The notes under the pieces: model-generated
What the model was told of the DNA's origin: nothing
What the model saw: the letters and a program-made list of their open reading frames with translations, nothing else
Databases searched by the model: none
NCBI GenBank assembly: GCA_036984305.1
Contig: BQWY01000001.1
Span: forward strand, 2,129,501 to 2,193,500
DNA length: 64,000 nucleotides
From: Nitrospira sp.
Lineage (GTDB): Bacteria > Nitrospirota > Nitrospiria > Nitrospirales > Nitrospiraceae
Reading direction: 5' to 3'
Translations under genes and position numbers: made by a program
In this document: positions 38,036 through 46,577 of the stretch, one piece after another
How the letters are laid out: every line of letters begins with the position of its first letter
Numbering within the stretch: the first letter of the stretch is position 1

Positions 38036-38919
38036 GGCCCGCACGCCGTCGAGCACTGGCAGGCTGGTTTCAAGCCACCTTCCAGATTAGCTGCCTGCGG
38101 GCCTGTCGATTAGCACAGTTTAGTCGGGCCGCCTGGTATCGGAAGAGCACGGCCAACGATCAAACGGCCTTACGGCTGCGCATTCGCGATCTCGCCCATG
38201 CCCGGCCACGGTTTGGCTACCAGCGGATCTGGGTGTTGTTGCGGCGGGAGGGGTGGCTCATCAATCGCAAGCGCGTGCGCCGCTTGTATCGCATGGATGG
38301 TCTGCAACTTCGCATGCGGGTGCGTCGGCGCAAACACATGACCTTACATCGCGGGCCGGCTCCCGTGCCTGTTGGTCCACACGAGCGCTGGAGTATGGAC
38401 TTTGTGCATGATACGCTCGCCGACGGACGGCCGTTTCGCATCCTCACCGTGGTCGATAACTGGAGTCGCTCCAGTCCGGTCGTAGAAGCCGGATCACGCA
38501 TGACTGGCGAGGTGGTCGGGCAGGTGCTCGATCGAGCGTTGAACACCGACGTGGTACCGCGCTCCATTACGGTGGACCATGGCACCGAGTTCCAGTCCCG
38601 TGCGTTAGAGGACTGGGCCTATCGACGAGGGGTGCAGTTGGACTTCATCCGCCCTGGTAAACCCGTTGAAAACGCCCTGATTGAATCGTTTAACGGGCGG
38701 CTGCGCGATGAGTGTTTGAATGTCCACCAGTTCGCGTCGCTCGCCGAGGCGCAGGCGATCTTGGACGCGTGGCGGCTCGATTACAACACGCGCCGTCCAC
38801 ATAGCTCACTTGGGCACCTGACCCCGAGTGAATTTGTCAGCCAACGTCAGGCAGAACGGATCGTCAGAGGTCCTCTGCTCTGGTTAAGAGTTGTCTCGGA
38901 ACGGGACCAACGTCAGTAG
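38035..38919 (+). CDS. IS3-family transposase OrfB (rve integrase core)
   Basis: The frame is open from the A7 slippery run to 38919, about 295 codons, and is read in the -1 frame relative to orfA, as in intact IS3 elements. The HTH_21-like start (RRALAGWFQATF, ARPRFGYQRIWVLLRREGW) leads to an rve core with the DDE residues: WSMDFVHDTL (D), TVDHGTEFQS (D) and ENALIESFNGRLRDECLN (E). The C-terminus has RRPHSSLGHLTPSEF. It needs OrfA for production, and orfA is truncated here, so the element is probably dead. I could not find a matched pair of terminal inverted repeats. Confidence 0.85.
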   Translation, partial: RPARRRALAGWFQATFQISCLRACRLAQFSRAAWYRKSTANDQTALRLRIRDLAHARPRFGYQRIWVLLRREGWLINRKRVRRLYRMDGLQLRMRVRRRKHMTLHRGPAPVPVGPHERWSMDFVHDTLADGRPFRILTVVDNWSRSSPVVEAGSRMTGEVVGQVLDRALNTDVVPRSITVDHGTEFQSRALEDWAYRRGVQLDFIRPGKPVENALIESFNGRLRDECLNVHQFASLAEAQAILDAWRLDYNTRRPHSSLGHLTPSEFVSQRQAERIVRGPLLWLRVVSERDQRQ

Positions 38920-38962
38920 TTTACAGTGTCAGGACAGCGTACACACTGACCGCAGACCAACG

Positions 38963-40981
38963 TCACGAGGTCAGAACTTCTGCTCTAGCCGTTTCTTTTA
39001 GACCGGTGAGCGGACAATCGCGGACCCTCCCCACGAGCCCTCTTATCGTTCTCTGCATTTCCTCAAGCTGTGCGCGAACTGCTTCCTTGCCTGGGTGGTC
39101 AAGTGAAGAGAACTCAATTGTGCCTAAAATAGATAAGACCATTCTTTCCTGATATACGGCGCCGTTGATCGCGAAATACCTTCTATATAGTGCATAGTTG
39201 CTATCATTTAGTGCGCGAACCTCTCGTTCGAGTGATGGAATTAGAACGTCTCGAATTACATTAATAACAACGTCATACTTAAATTTATCTTGTTGAGTTT
39301 CTTCATACTTGAATCTTCCGCGTGGCAATAAGTTGCAGCTAACGTCACTAATTAGTCCATTCCAAAAAGCGTACTCACGCGATATAGAGAGAGTATCAAC
39401 GAAATACGTTCCCGCGGGAAGTAACTCGAGGACAATATGCCTGTCGTGATTGTCGATGTATATATATTCCTCACTTACTGGGCCATGTTTACTCGCCAGC
39501 CTTTTCACCGTAGCTTCTAGGACAGGCATTGTCACACCGAACTTCTTAAACGTGCTCGCCATGCCTTTAAATGTACATCTTTGCGACCGCCTGTCTTCGC
39601 TCGGGCATGTCTGAAGGTATTCCAGGACGCGAAGCGGTAGGAACCCAAGTGCTTCCTTGGATTGCTCTATGAGATTTATTTCCCTAGAGGGTCGCGATGG
39701 AAATGGGGCCGCTCCCATAATGAGGTATCTATAAAAGAAGTTGCGAAGCCTTGTTACATCGACGCGTTGATCGCCTGTCAGAATAGACTCTGAAGCCTTC
39801 TCTGGATTAAAGACCAATTTGACAAGAAGCCTAAAGTACAAGGAAAGAATCTTGCGTATGTTGTAATTGCAATGGCGAGGTATGTCCTTATCCAGAAATG
39901 TTTCCGCGAGCGTGTTGCACGCTTTCCAGAACTCAAGAAAGTCCTTGTTATGTTTCCTGCGAAACTCTTCATGGAATTGACGCACGCTTTCGATTGGCAG
40001 CTTCCCTATGAACAAGAGCCTCTGCTTCAGGATCATTGCCAATGAATGATGGGACACACTTCGAATTGGGAGTGCACCATTCTTAGTTTGGAAATCATGT
40101 ATGAGTGATGTCAGGACACTGTCCCCTTCAGCACCGTGCGCTATGATTCGTTTTAGGTTCGTCGTACGAATTGCTAATATTACAGCAGCCTCAAGCTCAT
40201 TCGAAAGATCGACAGCGAACTGTAGCAATACGCTCTGCACAGCCAGCGGATGTCTATCTACGTTATCGAAGCACAGTAGCGTTGTCCTAGAAGTATTCAG
40301 AAAACTTATGAGAGTCCTAAGTTGCGCCTTTACCTTGGAGGCGTGATAGTCTTCATTGACTGTACTGCGCTGGAGCGCCTCTCTCCACTCAGTATCGGTA
40401 GTCAACTTTTTATCCAGGAGTTCTTGTATGCTTTCCCGGAAACGCGCATAGCCGTCGTCATGCCTGATCTTAAATACTTTCCACCTTGTGAGTTCGTCAT
40501 CAGTATGTGTCTCTACGTATCTTGCGTAGAGCGCCCTGTATACCTTGTCACGCAGCACTTCTACTGTGAGCTTGGTTCTGTTAATAGGTTCAATCAGGGC
40601 CTTCAGATCGAAGTAGGCAAGCCTCACAGGTGCAGACTGAAGAAGTGTGTGCTCTAGCTTTCTAAGAAGATTGGTTTTTCCAACACCAGGTAAACCATGT
40701 ATGAGGATGGCTCTTCTTGCTGGAATCATGTTAAGGATTTCGGCCTGCTCCTCACGATCGATGTACAGATGAGAGAAATATTGTTTTTCCAGTTCTTCCT
40801 GAACTGCGGCAGGCTCCCCAAAATACCGCTTGAAATCGTCATTGAGCTCTTGCGTGGGTTTTCGATCTGGTGCATATGTCATCACATACAAGACTAGCGT
40901 TATGAATTTGTCTACAATCGGTTCTGGTTGAGACGTGGGTTTAGGGGGGCTATCTATCATATGGTCAATTGCACATGGCAT
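38963..40981 (-). CDS. P-loop ATPase downstream of a TIR protein
   Basis: About 672 residues from ATG 40981, which has GGAG six bases upstream; ATG 40993 is an alternative. In numbering from 40993, Walker A is HGLPGVGKTNLL near residues 99-110 and Walker B LLCFDNVDR near 239-247, with a sensor-like AIRTTN after it, so an AAA+/STAND-type NTPase is likely. The N-terminal about 80 residues and the C-terminal 350, which include winged-helix-like stretches (FLPLRVLEYLQTC), match nothing I can name. The gene follows the TIR-receiver gene on the same strand after about 180 bases, so the two probably form a unit in which the ATPase senses or assembles and the TIR protein acts. It is notably AT-rich. 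Confidence 0.7.
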   Translation of the reverse strand: MPCAIDHMIDSPPKPTSQPEPIVDKFITLVLYVMTYAPDRKPTQELNDDFKRYFGEPAAVQEELEKQYFSHLYIDREEQAEILNMIPARRAILIHGLPGVGKTNLLRKLEHTLLQSAPVRLAYFDLKALIEPINRTKLTVEVLRDKVYRALYARYVETHTDDELTRWKVFKIRHDDGYARFRESIQELLDKKLTTDTEWREALQRSTVNEDYHASKVKAQLRTLISFLNTSRTTLLCFDNVDRHPLAVQSVLLQFAVDLSNELEAAVILAIRTTNLKRIIAHGAEGDSVLTSLIHDFQTKNGALPIRSVSHHSLAMILKQRLLFIGKLPIESVRQFHEEFRRKHNKDFLEFWKACNTLAETFLDKDIPRHCNYNIRKILSLYFRLLVKLVFNPEKASESILTGDQRVDVTRLRNFFYRYLIMGAAPFPSRPSREINLIEQSKEALGFLPLRVLEYLQTCPSEDRRSQRCTFKGMASTFKKFGVTMPVLEATVKRLASKHGPVSEEYIYIDNHDRHIVLELLPAGTYFVDTLSISREYAFWNGLISDVSCNLLPRGRFKYEETQQDKFKYDVVINVIRDVLIPSLEREVRALNDSNYALYRRYFAINGAVYQERMVLSILGTIEFSSLDHPGKEAVRAQLEEMQRTIRGLVGRVRDCPLTGLKETARAEVLTS

Positions 40982-41164
40982 ATAAGACTCCATTAATGAC
41001 AGGGATAGTGACCACGGTATCTGGCTTCAATCTTGAAGCTCGGACGACTGAGTCTTTTTCCACACGCCGCATGCCCTAGACCGAAGAGCCCAGAAAACAC
41101 AAACTTCATGCTTTCATCGACTTTCACCTCTGAAAATTGTTCCGGAAAGCGACATGCCTTGCTT

Positions 41165-42160
41165 CTATCCTCTATCAACCTGTGCAGTACTAGACTCTAT
41201 TGGTAAAGATCGCACAACCATCTCTACCAACTCTTCAGCAATGCTCGTCAAGCCTTGCGCACCGCGCAGACGAGCTTCGTTCTGGTGTTGTGCTGCATGG
41301 GAATTAGCGTAGATAAAAAATGGTGTATTAGTGTCCTTAGATCTGACCGCTTCGAGAAGCACATACCCCTCACGAGGCCCCTCCTTACGTTCCATGCCGG
41401 AAATGATAGCGCCAAATCGCTGGCTGGATAGTATGCTTAGGGCCTCGTCCGTGGATAACGCTAAAGCGAACTGGAGTCCCATTGATTCCATGGCCTGGCG
41501 TTCAAAGAGGTTGTTATTTGGCTTATCATCGACCCAGAGTATCTTGTTGTGCCAATTATCAGTAAAATCAGCTGCTACAGCTTCAGTAGCACGAAACCCA
41601 GCAAGCACCATTCCGGCTACACCTTTGAGTGCTGTCTCTACATCTTGGTAGTTCTGTGGAGATTCTTTGTCCTTAACCGATGCGGCGCCAAGGGAAACTA
41701 CACCGGCAAGGAGTTTCTCAAATTGCCCAACTGACAATTGTGCGACGGGAGACGCACGGTGCACAGGTTTACCATCTGCGTGTTTCATCGCCTGAACTAT
41801 TACCTCGTGCGCGTGGTCCGCTATCCTTGAGATCCTTCTTTCCCAGGCATCCCCCTGAACAATTGGAGGAAGCTCTTCCTCTGTAAGCGACCCCTCAGCC
41901 ATATAGACAATCACTTTCTTGCCGGCCCCCCAGAAAGCGCCTAGCTCAGCCCCGCACCAACTTGATTTCAGTGAGTCGCGCGTAGCCACAAAGATGCACA
42001 GGTGGCATCGTTCAACAGCTGCCCGAAGTTGATCGCGCAATGATGCGCCGGGCTTAATCTCAGCGGGATTCCAGTATGGCACGCCCCGCTGCTTGAGCGC
42101 GTCAGCGATATTCTCGAAGTCAGCCTGGTTTTGAAAGGAATGACTTATGAAGACGGCCAT
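41165..42160 (-). CDS. TIR-domain protein with a degenerate receiver domain
   Basis: 331 residues; AGGG lies seven bases before ATG 42160. Residues 1-125 are a TIR domain (AVFISHSFQNQADFENIADAL, YWNPAEIKPG, then SSWCGAELGAFWG, with Glu72 at the position of the catalytic Glu of TIR NADases). A helical linker runs to about 200. Residues 205-320 have receiver fold order: ILWVDDKPNN (acidic pair kept), but the phosphoacceptor position in AIISGMERKEG is Gly255 instead of Asp, and the late Lys is lost. It therefore probably cannot be phosphorylated. Upstream of the P-loop ATPase on the same strand. TIR proteins often cleave NAD or make signal nucleotides in phage defence; that is inferred here. Confidence 0.8.
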   Translation of the reverse strand: MAVFISHSFQNQADFENIADALKQRGVPYWNPAEIKPGASLRDQLRAAVERCHLCIFVATRDSLKSSWCGAELGAFWGAGKKVIVYMAEGSLTEEELPPIVQGDAWERRISRIADHAHEVIVQAMKHADGKPVHRASPVAQLSVGQFEKLLAGVVSLGAASVKDKESPQNYQDVETALKGVAGMVLAGFRATEAVAADFTDNWHNKILWVDDKPNNNLFERQAMESMGLQFALALSTDEALSILSSQRFGAIISGMERKEGPREGYVLLEAVRSKDTNTPFFIYANSHAAQHQNEARLRGAQGLTSIAEELVEMVVRSLPIESSTAQVDRG

Positions 42161-42366
42161 GTAAATGCCCTAAGCAGACACTAGTTGGGAAGATTTGGAA
42201 GGTCGTAATTTTGAAGATTAAGCAAAGTTGTGTCAAGCCTAAGGCTGTCACGCACCACGTAAATGTGTGCATTTCCACTTTGGTGGAAGCATGGCGTACC
42301 ACGATTGGCAAAAGGGATCGGGTCAGAGTGGACTATGGACAACGACACAAGTCGCAGGATGTTCGA

Positions 42367-42530
42367 GTCAAGTATGCGTTCATCAAGGCACATCGTGATG
42401 AATTCGATACGGCTGTCATGTGCGGCTCCTGGACGTGTCGCGCAGCGGATTCTATGCGTGGTTGCATCACCCTCTATCTGATCGCGCGGTGGAGGATCAG
42501 CGGTTGCTCGGTCTGATCCGTGCGATTGTG
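42367..42530 (+). pseudogene. IS3-family orfB, N-terminal remnant with frameshift
   Basis: One frame reads VKYAFIKAHRDEFDTAVMC; from about 42427 the next frame reads LDVSRSGFYAWLHHPLSDR and DQRLLGLIRA. Together these are the usual start of an IS3/IS150-type OrfB. One base is missing between the two frames, and the rest of the transposase is absent. It is in a different IS copy from that at 38035. Confidence 0.7.
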
Positions 42531-43124
42531 AATTGCACATTCGCAGACTCGGTCTAACCTCCTGCTTGCAAAGGTATTTTTAGATAGATGTGGCTGAAGT
42601 GTGGCTGTGCGGAGAGGCACGTACATGTTAGCCGCGTGGGTGTCTCGTTGTACGCGACCTGCGGTTTACGAATCAGTTTCATGGGGATTGCTTAAGTCTG
42701 CGGAGATTGGGCAATCCCCCCTCTCCCAACATCTGAACGGCGCGATTGGCACTTAGCCCACTTTGTTTCTCTTCGTATCGTTTCCAGTCGAATTGTTGCG
42801 ACTGCCAACACTGGAATAACACGTGCCTGCCCCCCTATGGGCATACCCCCCACCGTCCTGGTGATTGGGTCCCATTTCTGAAATGCGCCGCCAGGACAAA
42901 AGGGCGAGGTATCATGTTGGGAATCGTGGGAGAGCAGTGCCCGCTGATTAAGAGTCCCGCCAGTAGCCTACCTCAGGACACTCAGGAAGAGGAATCCCCA
43001 GCAAAAGGTGAGGATTCGTGATGACGCAGATCATCCTGGATCAGGATGTGTCAGGGTGTTTTGGCACCGGCCTGGCACCAAACTGCTTGTGAAGATGCAC
43101 GTGGGGCGTCAAAGGCAGATCGTG
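42531..43124. other. Gap with no supported gene
   Basis: 594 bases between two IS3 fragments. The open frames lack ribosome sites and family features. It is probably old insertion debris. Confidence 0.45.
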
Positions 43125-43299
43125 CCAGCGCCTTCAGCCGCTTGGCGTCCGACACCTCTAGGCCACCGAACTTGCTCCGCCAGAGATAGTAGCTCGCTTC
43201 GGAGAAGCCATGTCGTCGACACAGATCCTTTACTGCCACCCCCGCCTCCGCCTCGCGCAAGAACCCGATAATCTGGACATCGGAAAATCGCTTCTTCAT
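43125..43299 (-). pseudogene. IS3-family orfA, N-terminal fragment
   Basis: From ATG 43299, with AGGAAGGAGA upstream, the frame reads KKRFSDVQIIGFLREAEAG, then CRRHGFSEASYYLWRSKFGG, the helix-turn-helix of IS3 OrfA. It loses family likeness after DAKRLKAL, near 43125. The rest of the IS is gone. It lies opposite in strand to the orfB remnant at 42367. Confidence 0.8.
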
Positions 43300-43511
43300 A
43301 TCCAATCTCCTTCCTGTGTAAGGATTGGACTCTAAATCGCCGCGCTACTCAATCCGGGGGTGACGTCGTTCTCAATACGCCACCTTCCTTGCATCCTACG
43401 TCTCGTAGTCGTAAAATTCCTTTCCTCCGATTAGATTCCTGCCGGGCAGTAGTCTAGGTTAGAGCGCCTCGGATTACCGTGTTGGGGAGATAATCAATAC
43501 CCGCTTACACT

Positions 43512-44390
43512 ATGAGCAATGTAATCACCATCAATGGGAACGTGGCAGGCTTAGCCCCAGTATGGTTTTGGAGATTGAAAAATGATTGTAGACTCATTGC
43601 TGGGGCAGCGAATGTGGAGGTGTTTCCTGAAGCAAAAAAGATCACATTTCTAAATCCTCGATTTATTGGAATCCGTGGCCTCAGAAATCACTTGTTTAGC
43701 ATTACTCTGGAACCCTCAAAAATACATGGCAGAACTAATATAACACTAGAGTTAGCCTATAATACGGGTATCTGGAACTGGGTAGTAAGAGATTCAATGC
43801 GAGAGGTTGCAGAAGATTTCCTTAAGGCTTTGACTCATGATGAAGACCCTCATCAAAAATTTGTGTTTATTTCCTATAGAAGGGTGACTGCCGATCAAGA
43901 GTTGATACGTACAATTTATGAGAGGCTCAATCAACATTTCGGTGACGGAACAATTTTTCTTGACGAAGAGACGATTTCACCTGGTGCATACTGGGAAACT
44001 TTTATTAAGGACCAGATTAAGTCATGCTTTTTCATGCTAGTCATAATCGATGAGGATTGGTTGAACTACCGACAAGAACATCGAAAGCGCTCGATTGATC
44101 TTAGGGAGGACTATGTTCGATTAGAAATTCAATTGGCATTGAATGCCCATCTCATAATGATTCCTACCTTAATCGACCAAGCCGATATGCCTACTGCAGA
44201 ACAGCTTCCTCCTTCCATCAAGAGACTTGCTGAGCATCAAGCATTCCGTGTTCATTCTGATTCCAGCCTTCATCCAGACTTGGACAGGTTGATCCAGGTT
44301 ATAGATGATACAATGGATACCTCTGTGTCAGAGACATGGAAGGTCACCGGGATTATACCCCAGAGTGAAATAGGGGACGGTTCAGATTGA
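43512..44390 (+). CDS. TIR-domain protein with an unrecognised N-terminal domain
   Basis: 292 residues. Residues 115-255 are a TIR domain of the SYRR type (KFVFISYRRVTADQE, TIFLDEETISPG, then REDYVRLEIQLAL with Glu205 at the likely catalytic place, IPTLIDQADMP). The first about 110 residues are rich in beta segments and aromatic residues (LAPVWFWRLKNDC, FLNPRFIGIRGLRNHLFSITLEP) and match no domain I know; they may sense something. The short C-terminal tail is acidic. No partner gene shares its strand nearby. AT-rich codon use. Defence is inferred from the TIR and island setting. Confidence 0.75.
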   Translation: MSNVITINGNVAGLAPVWFWRLKNDCRLIAGAANVEVFPEAKKITFLNPRFIGIRGLRNHLFSITLEPSKIHGRTNITLELAYNTGIWNWVVRDSMREVAEDFLKALTHDEDPHQKFVFISYRRVTADQELIRTIYERLNQHFGDGTIFLDEETISPGAYWETFIKDQIKSCFFMLVIIDEDWLNYRQEHRKRSIDLREDYVRLEIQLALNAHLIMIPTLIDQADMPTAEQLPPSIKRLAEHQAFRVHSDSSLHPDLDRLIQVIDDTMDTSVSETWKVTGIIPQSEIGDGSD

Positions 44391-44486
44391 CAAAACAATA
44401 CTTATAAGACTCCTGGCGTATTTGTCATGTCCTTCAAACCGGCGGCAGATTGAAGCAGAGATAGAATGACAACTCGGCTGTCCTGG

Positions 44487-44546
44487 ACGAAAGTCCGCAC
44501 GCAAGAAGTGGTCGAAGTTCTCAGAAGAACAGATCGGATTCTCCCG
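44487..44546 (+). pseudogene. Possible IS3-family orfA remnant
   Basis: One frame reads PGRKSARKKWSKFSEEQIGF and then stops after two more codons. KFSEEQI is typical of the first residues of IS3/IS407 OrfA proteins. The match is short and no start codon is present, so this is tentative. Confidence 0.3.
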
Positions 44547-45437
44547 CTGATCCACCGTCAGGATCGGTGTCATAACGCATTGTTTAAACTGAAGTGTTCT
44601 GACTTGGTGCCAATGTGGTGCCAAGTATAAACCTCCCAGTTTGACTCATGGGCTTGCAGAATGGATCGATGGAATCCTAGGAACGGGGATGCTGATGGCC
44701 CCGGTGCTATGTGGTCCTGCTGAATTTCTGCACCGCTGCTAAATCCGCCCCTGCGTCCCCAGTGACATCCCTGTCAGTGGGTTCACCCCCCCGGCGTCAT
44801 TTGCCTGGGCATGGGACCCTGGAATGCACACGCAGGACAAAAGAGGACTACTTGAGCTGGGCTTTGCCTGTCAGGGTATCGCAGAACGCTTTACAGGTTG
44901 AGGGTTGCGGAATGGGCCACGGAGCTGTTGGAGAGCCCTTCTACGCGCCCATAGAGCATGAAAACGGGGCACCTGCTTCACCGTATCGCCGTACCGAGAA
45001 CTTTCGTTGCTGTGCTCGCCCACCGCCAATGGGCCATTGTGCCACCCAATAGACCCTCAGTCGTTTTCTTCCACGGTTCATTTCATACTGCTCAATCCGT
45101 GTCACACCCGATACACCTGAACGATTACTCTTCTTCCTAATCGCACCAAAGGCCTTACGTGGCATGTGGGGAGCTGAGGTAAGGGTTTAGTCAGCAGGAC
45201 AGACCACAATGTTTTCATGGTCACCTAAAATTAGATACAGCGCCGTATCTGCTTGGATACGATTCACTCAGCTCTCGAAGATCCTAGCTGCTCAAACAAT
45301 TCCTCATAAGTCTATGCATCAATGAAGATTCGAAAAATTCATTTTTCCCCCTTTCATATGGTCAGGGGAATGTATCTTGCAGCAAGTTCGACGACGACAA
45401 CCCCTCCCAAAATGCCAGTCAAGCACAGGAGGTAGCC
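44547..45437. other. Mostly non-coding stretch holding a broken AP2-like gene
   Basis: About 890 bases in which the only recognisable coding is the frameshifted AP2-like fragment at 44905-45165 on the minus strand. The rest has no ribosome sites with good frames and looks decayed. The right end should hold the promoter of the gene at 45438. Confidence 0.45.
44905..45165 (-). pseudogene. AP2/ERF-like DNA-binding protein, frameshifted
   Basis: From ATG 45165 the frame reads KKSNRSGVSGVTRIEQYE, then RVYWVAQWPIGGG and QQRKFSVRRYGEAGA before an early stop at 44941. The spacing of GVSGV, YWVAQW and RKFSVRRYGE is like the three-strand AP2 fold found in phages and mobile elements. Just before the stop, the neighbouring frame continues as FHALWARRRALQQL, which looks like the expected AP2 helix (AxxLAxxxRxxAL), so a single-base change near 44970 probably broke the gene. 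Confidence 0.5.
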
Positions 45438-45839
45438 ATGGCAGAACAATTCTTCAACATCCCGAGGAAGATAGTGCGCAATGGTTCGTCACTATCCAGC
45501 GGTGGTAACAATTCCTCCGCTGAACTCACGATTATCGATCTGCCAAAGGAGGCGTTTGTGCTTCAGTTGGCGAGTGTCTGGGTTATGGAACAAGGGCCAA
45601 TCGAGCATCTGTCCGCATTTATGGTCATTCGAGATAATACCAATGCACCAGTTGCGAATTTGTCGATTCCCATATATCCATCGGCACGGCTGCGATCGGA
45701 TGGTTCAGGGATTTTCATCGGAAATGTGCAAGGACCGATTCCCGTTAAGCGAAATGAGAAATTGTGCTTTCAGGTGCAATGGAAAGCAGGTACCGGCACG
45801 TTTTCTTTCCATGCTGATGCGTGGGGCTTCGCGCTCTAG
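45438..45839 (+). CDS. Protein of unknown function (beta-rich, 133 residues)
   Basis: No family recognised. The protein is beta-rich, without a signal sequence or membrane segment, with regular Gly/Asn/Ser turns (GSSLSSGGNNSSAELTII, SGIFIGNVQGPIPVKRNEK) and an aromatic-rich end (FQVQWKAGTGTFSFHADAWG). CAGGAGG lies seven bases before the ATG, a strong site. It is followed after 45 bases by the gene at 45885 on the same strand, so the two may be an operon. Confidence 0.6.
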   Translation: MAEQFFNIPRKIVRNGSSLSSGGNNSSAELTIIDLPKEAFVLQLASVWVMEQGPIEHLSAFMVIRDNTNAPVANLSIPIYPSARLRSDGSGIFIGNVQGPIPVKRNEKLCFQVQWKAGTGTFSFHADAWGFAL

Positions 45840-45884
45840 CCATCAAACCAGGTGGGCATAGCCTTGAACGAGAGGAGGATTGAG

Positions 45885-46463
45885 ATGACGCTGATTCAGG
45901 CTGATTTGATTCCTGGTTCCGGTGACCAACTCATCACGTATGATACCGATACCAATTTTCAATGGCTGAATTTGACTGCTACAGCCAATCGATCAGTGAA
46001 TGAAGTACTGGCAGGGTTTGGAGGGTTCACCACTACCTATGGATTTCGCTATGCAACCGGCGCCGAGGTAGGTGAACTGTTTCGTCATGCTGGGATCTCA
46101 AAAGGACTGACAGAACCGCCGTTTGTTTTAACCCCAACGACTGAACCTAATCACATTGGGATTGAAATTTTGCAGGACCTCATGAATGGCAAATCGTTCC
46201 TTGCAACGGGGACTGCTGTCCGAACCTACGGAATGTATAATGGAGGAGGTTGGTGGAGACGGTACCTACATCTTGGAATCCTCAATCATGTCAATTCGCG
46301 CACGGAGGTCCTTCCGATTCAGCCACCAAATATCCTCGACCGTCGCTCAGTCGATACCGGATCATATCTCATGAAGGTATCTCCATTGCCACTATTGGCT
46401 TCCCGAACTCGTTCACGGATGAAACAACCGAAAGGTTCAAAGAAAACTCGGGGAAGGAAGTAA
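45885..46463 (+). CDS. Protein resembling PEP-CTERM-type exported proteins, lacking the sorting tail
   Basis: 192 residues from ATG 45885, which has AGAGGAGG six bases upstream. Residues 5-75 (LIPGSGDQLITYDTDTNF, QWLNLTATANRSVNEVLAG, YGFRYATGAEVGELFRHAG) resemble the repeat-like domain found in many PEP-CTERM-sorted exported proteins. There is no signal peptide and no C-terminal PEP-CTERM; instead the end is basic (SRTRSRMKQPKGSKKTRGRK), as if the frame had shifted. It may be a relic or a cytoplasmic version. Function unknown. Confidence 0.55.
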   Translation: MTLIQADLIPGSGDQLITYDTDTNFQWLNLTATANRSVNEVLAGFGGFTTTYGFRYATGAEVGELFRHAGISKGLTEPPFVLTPTTEPNHIGIEILQDLMNGKSFLATGTAVRTYGMYNGGGWWRRYLHLGILNHVNSRTEVLPIQPPNILDRRSVDTGSYLMKVSPLPLLASRTRSRMKQPKGSKKTRGRK

Positions 46464-46577
46464 ACTCAGGCCCGCGTCAGACTCCAGAGACACTCATAGG
46501 CGGCGTGCCTGTCCGGCTTATGTCGTGTAGGTACGTCGCTCCCTCCTGTCGATCAACGCAAATAACGCCGTACATGC

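Noticed and set aside
37763-38056. Minus-strand open frame opposite the IS3 orfA tail
   Set aside because: Shadow of the orfA leucine-zipper coding; no ribosome site.
42746-43021. 91-codon open frame
   Set aside because: Odd composition (Cys/Pro-rich), no ribosome site, in a decayed stretch.
44711-45052. 113-codon open frame
   Set aside because: Overlaps the AP2-like gene on the other strand and has no family likeness.
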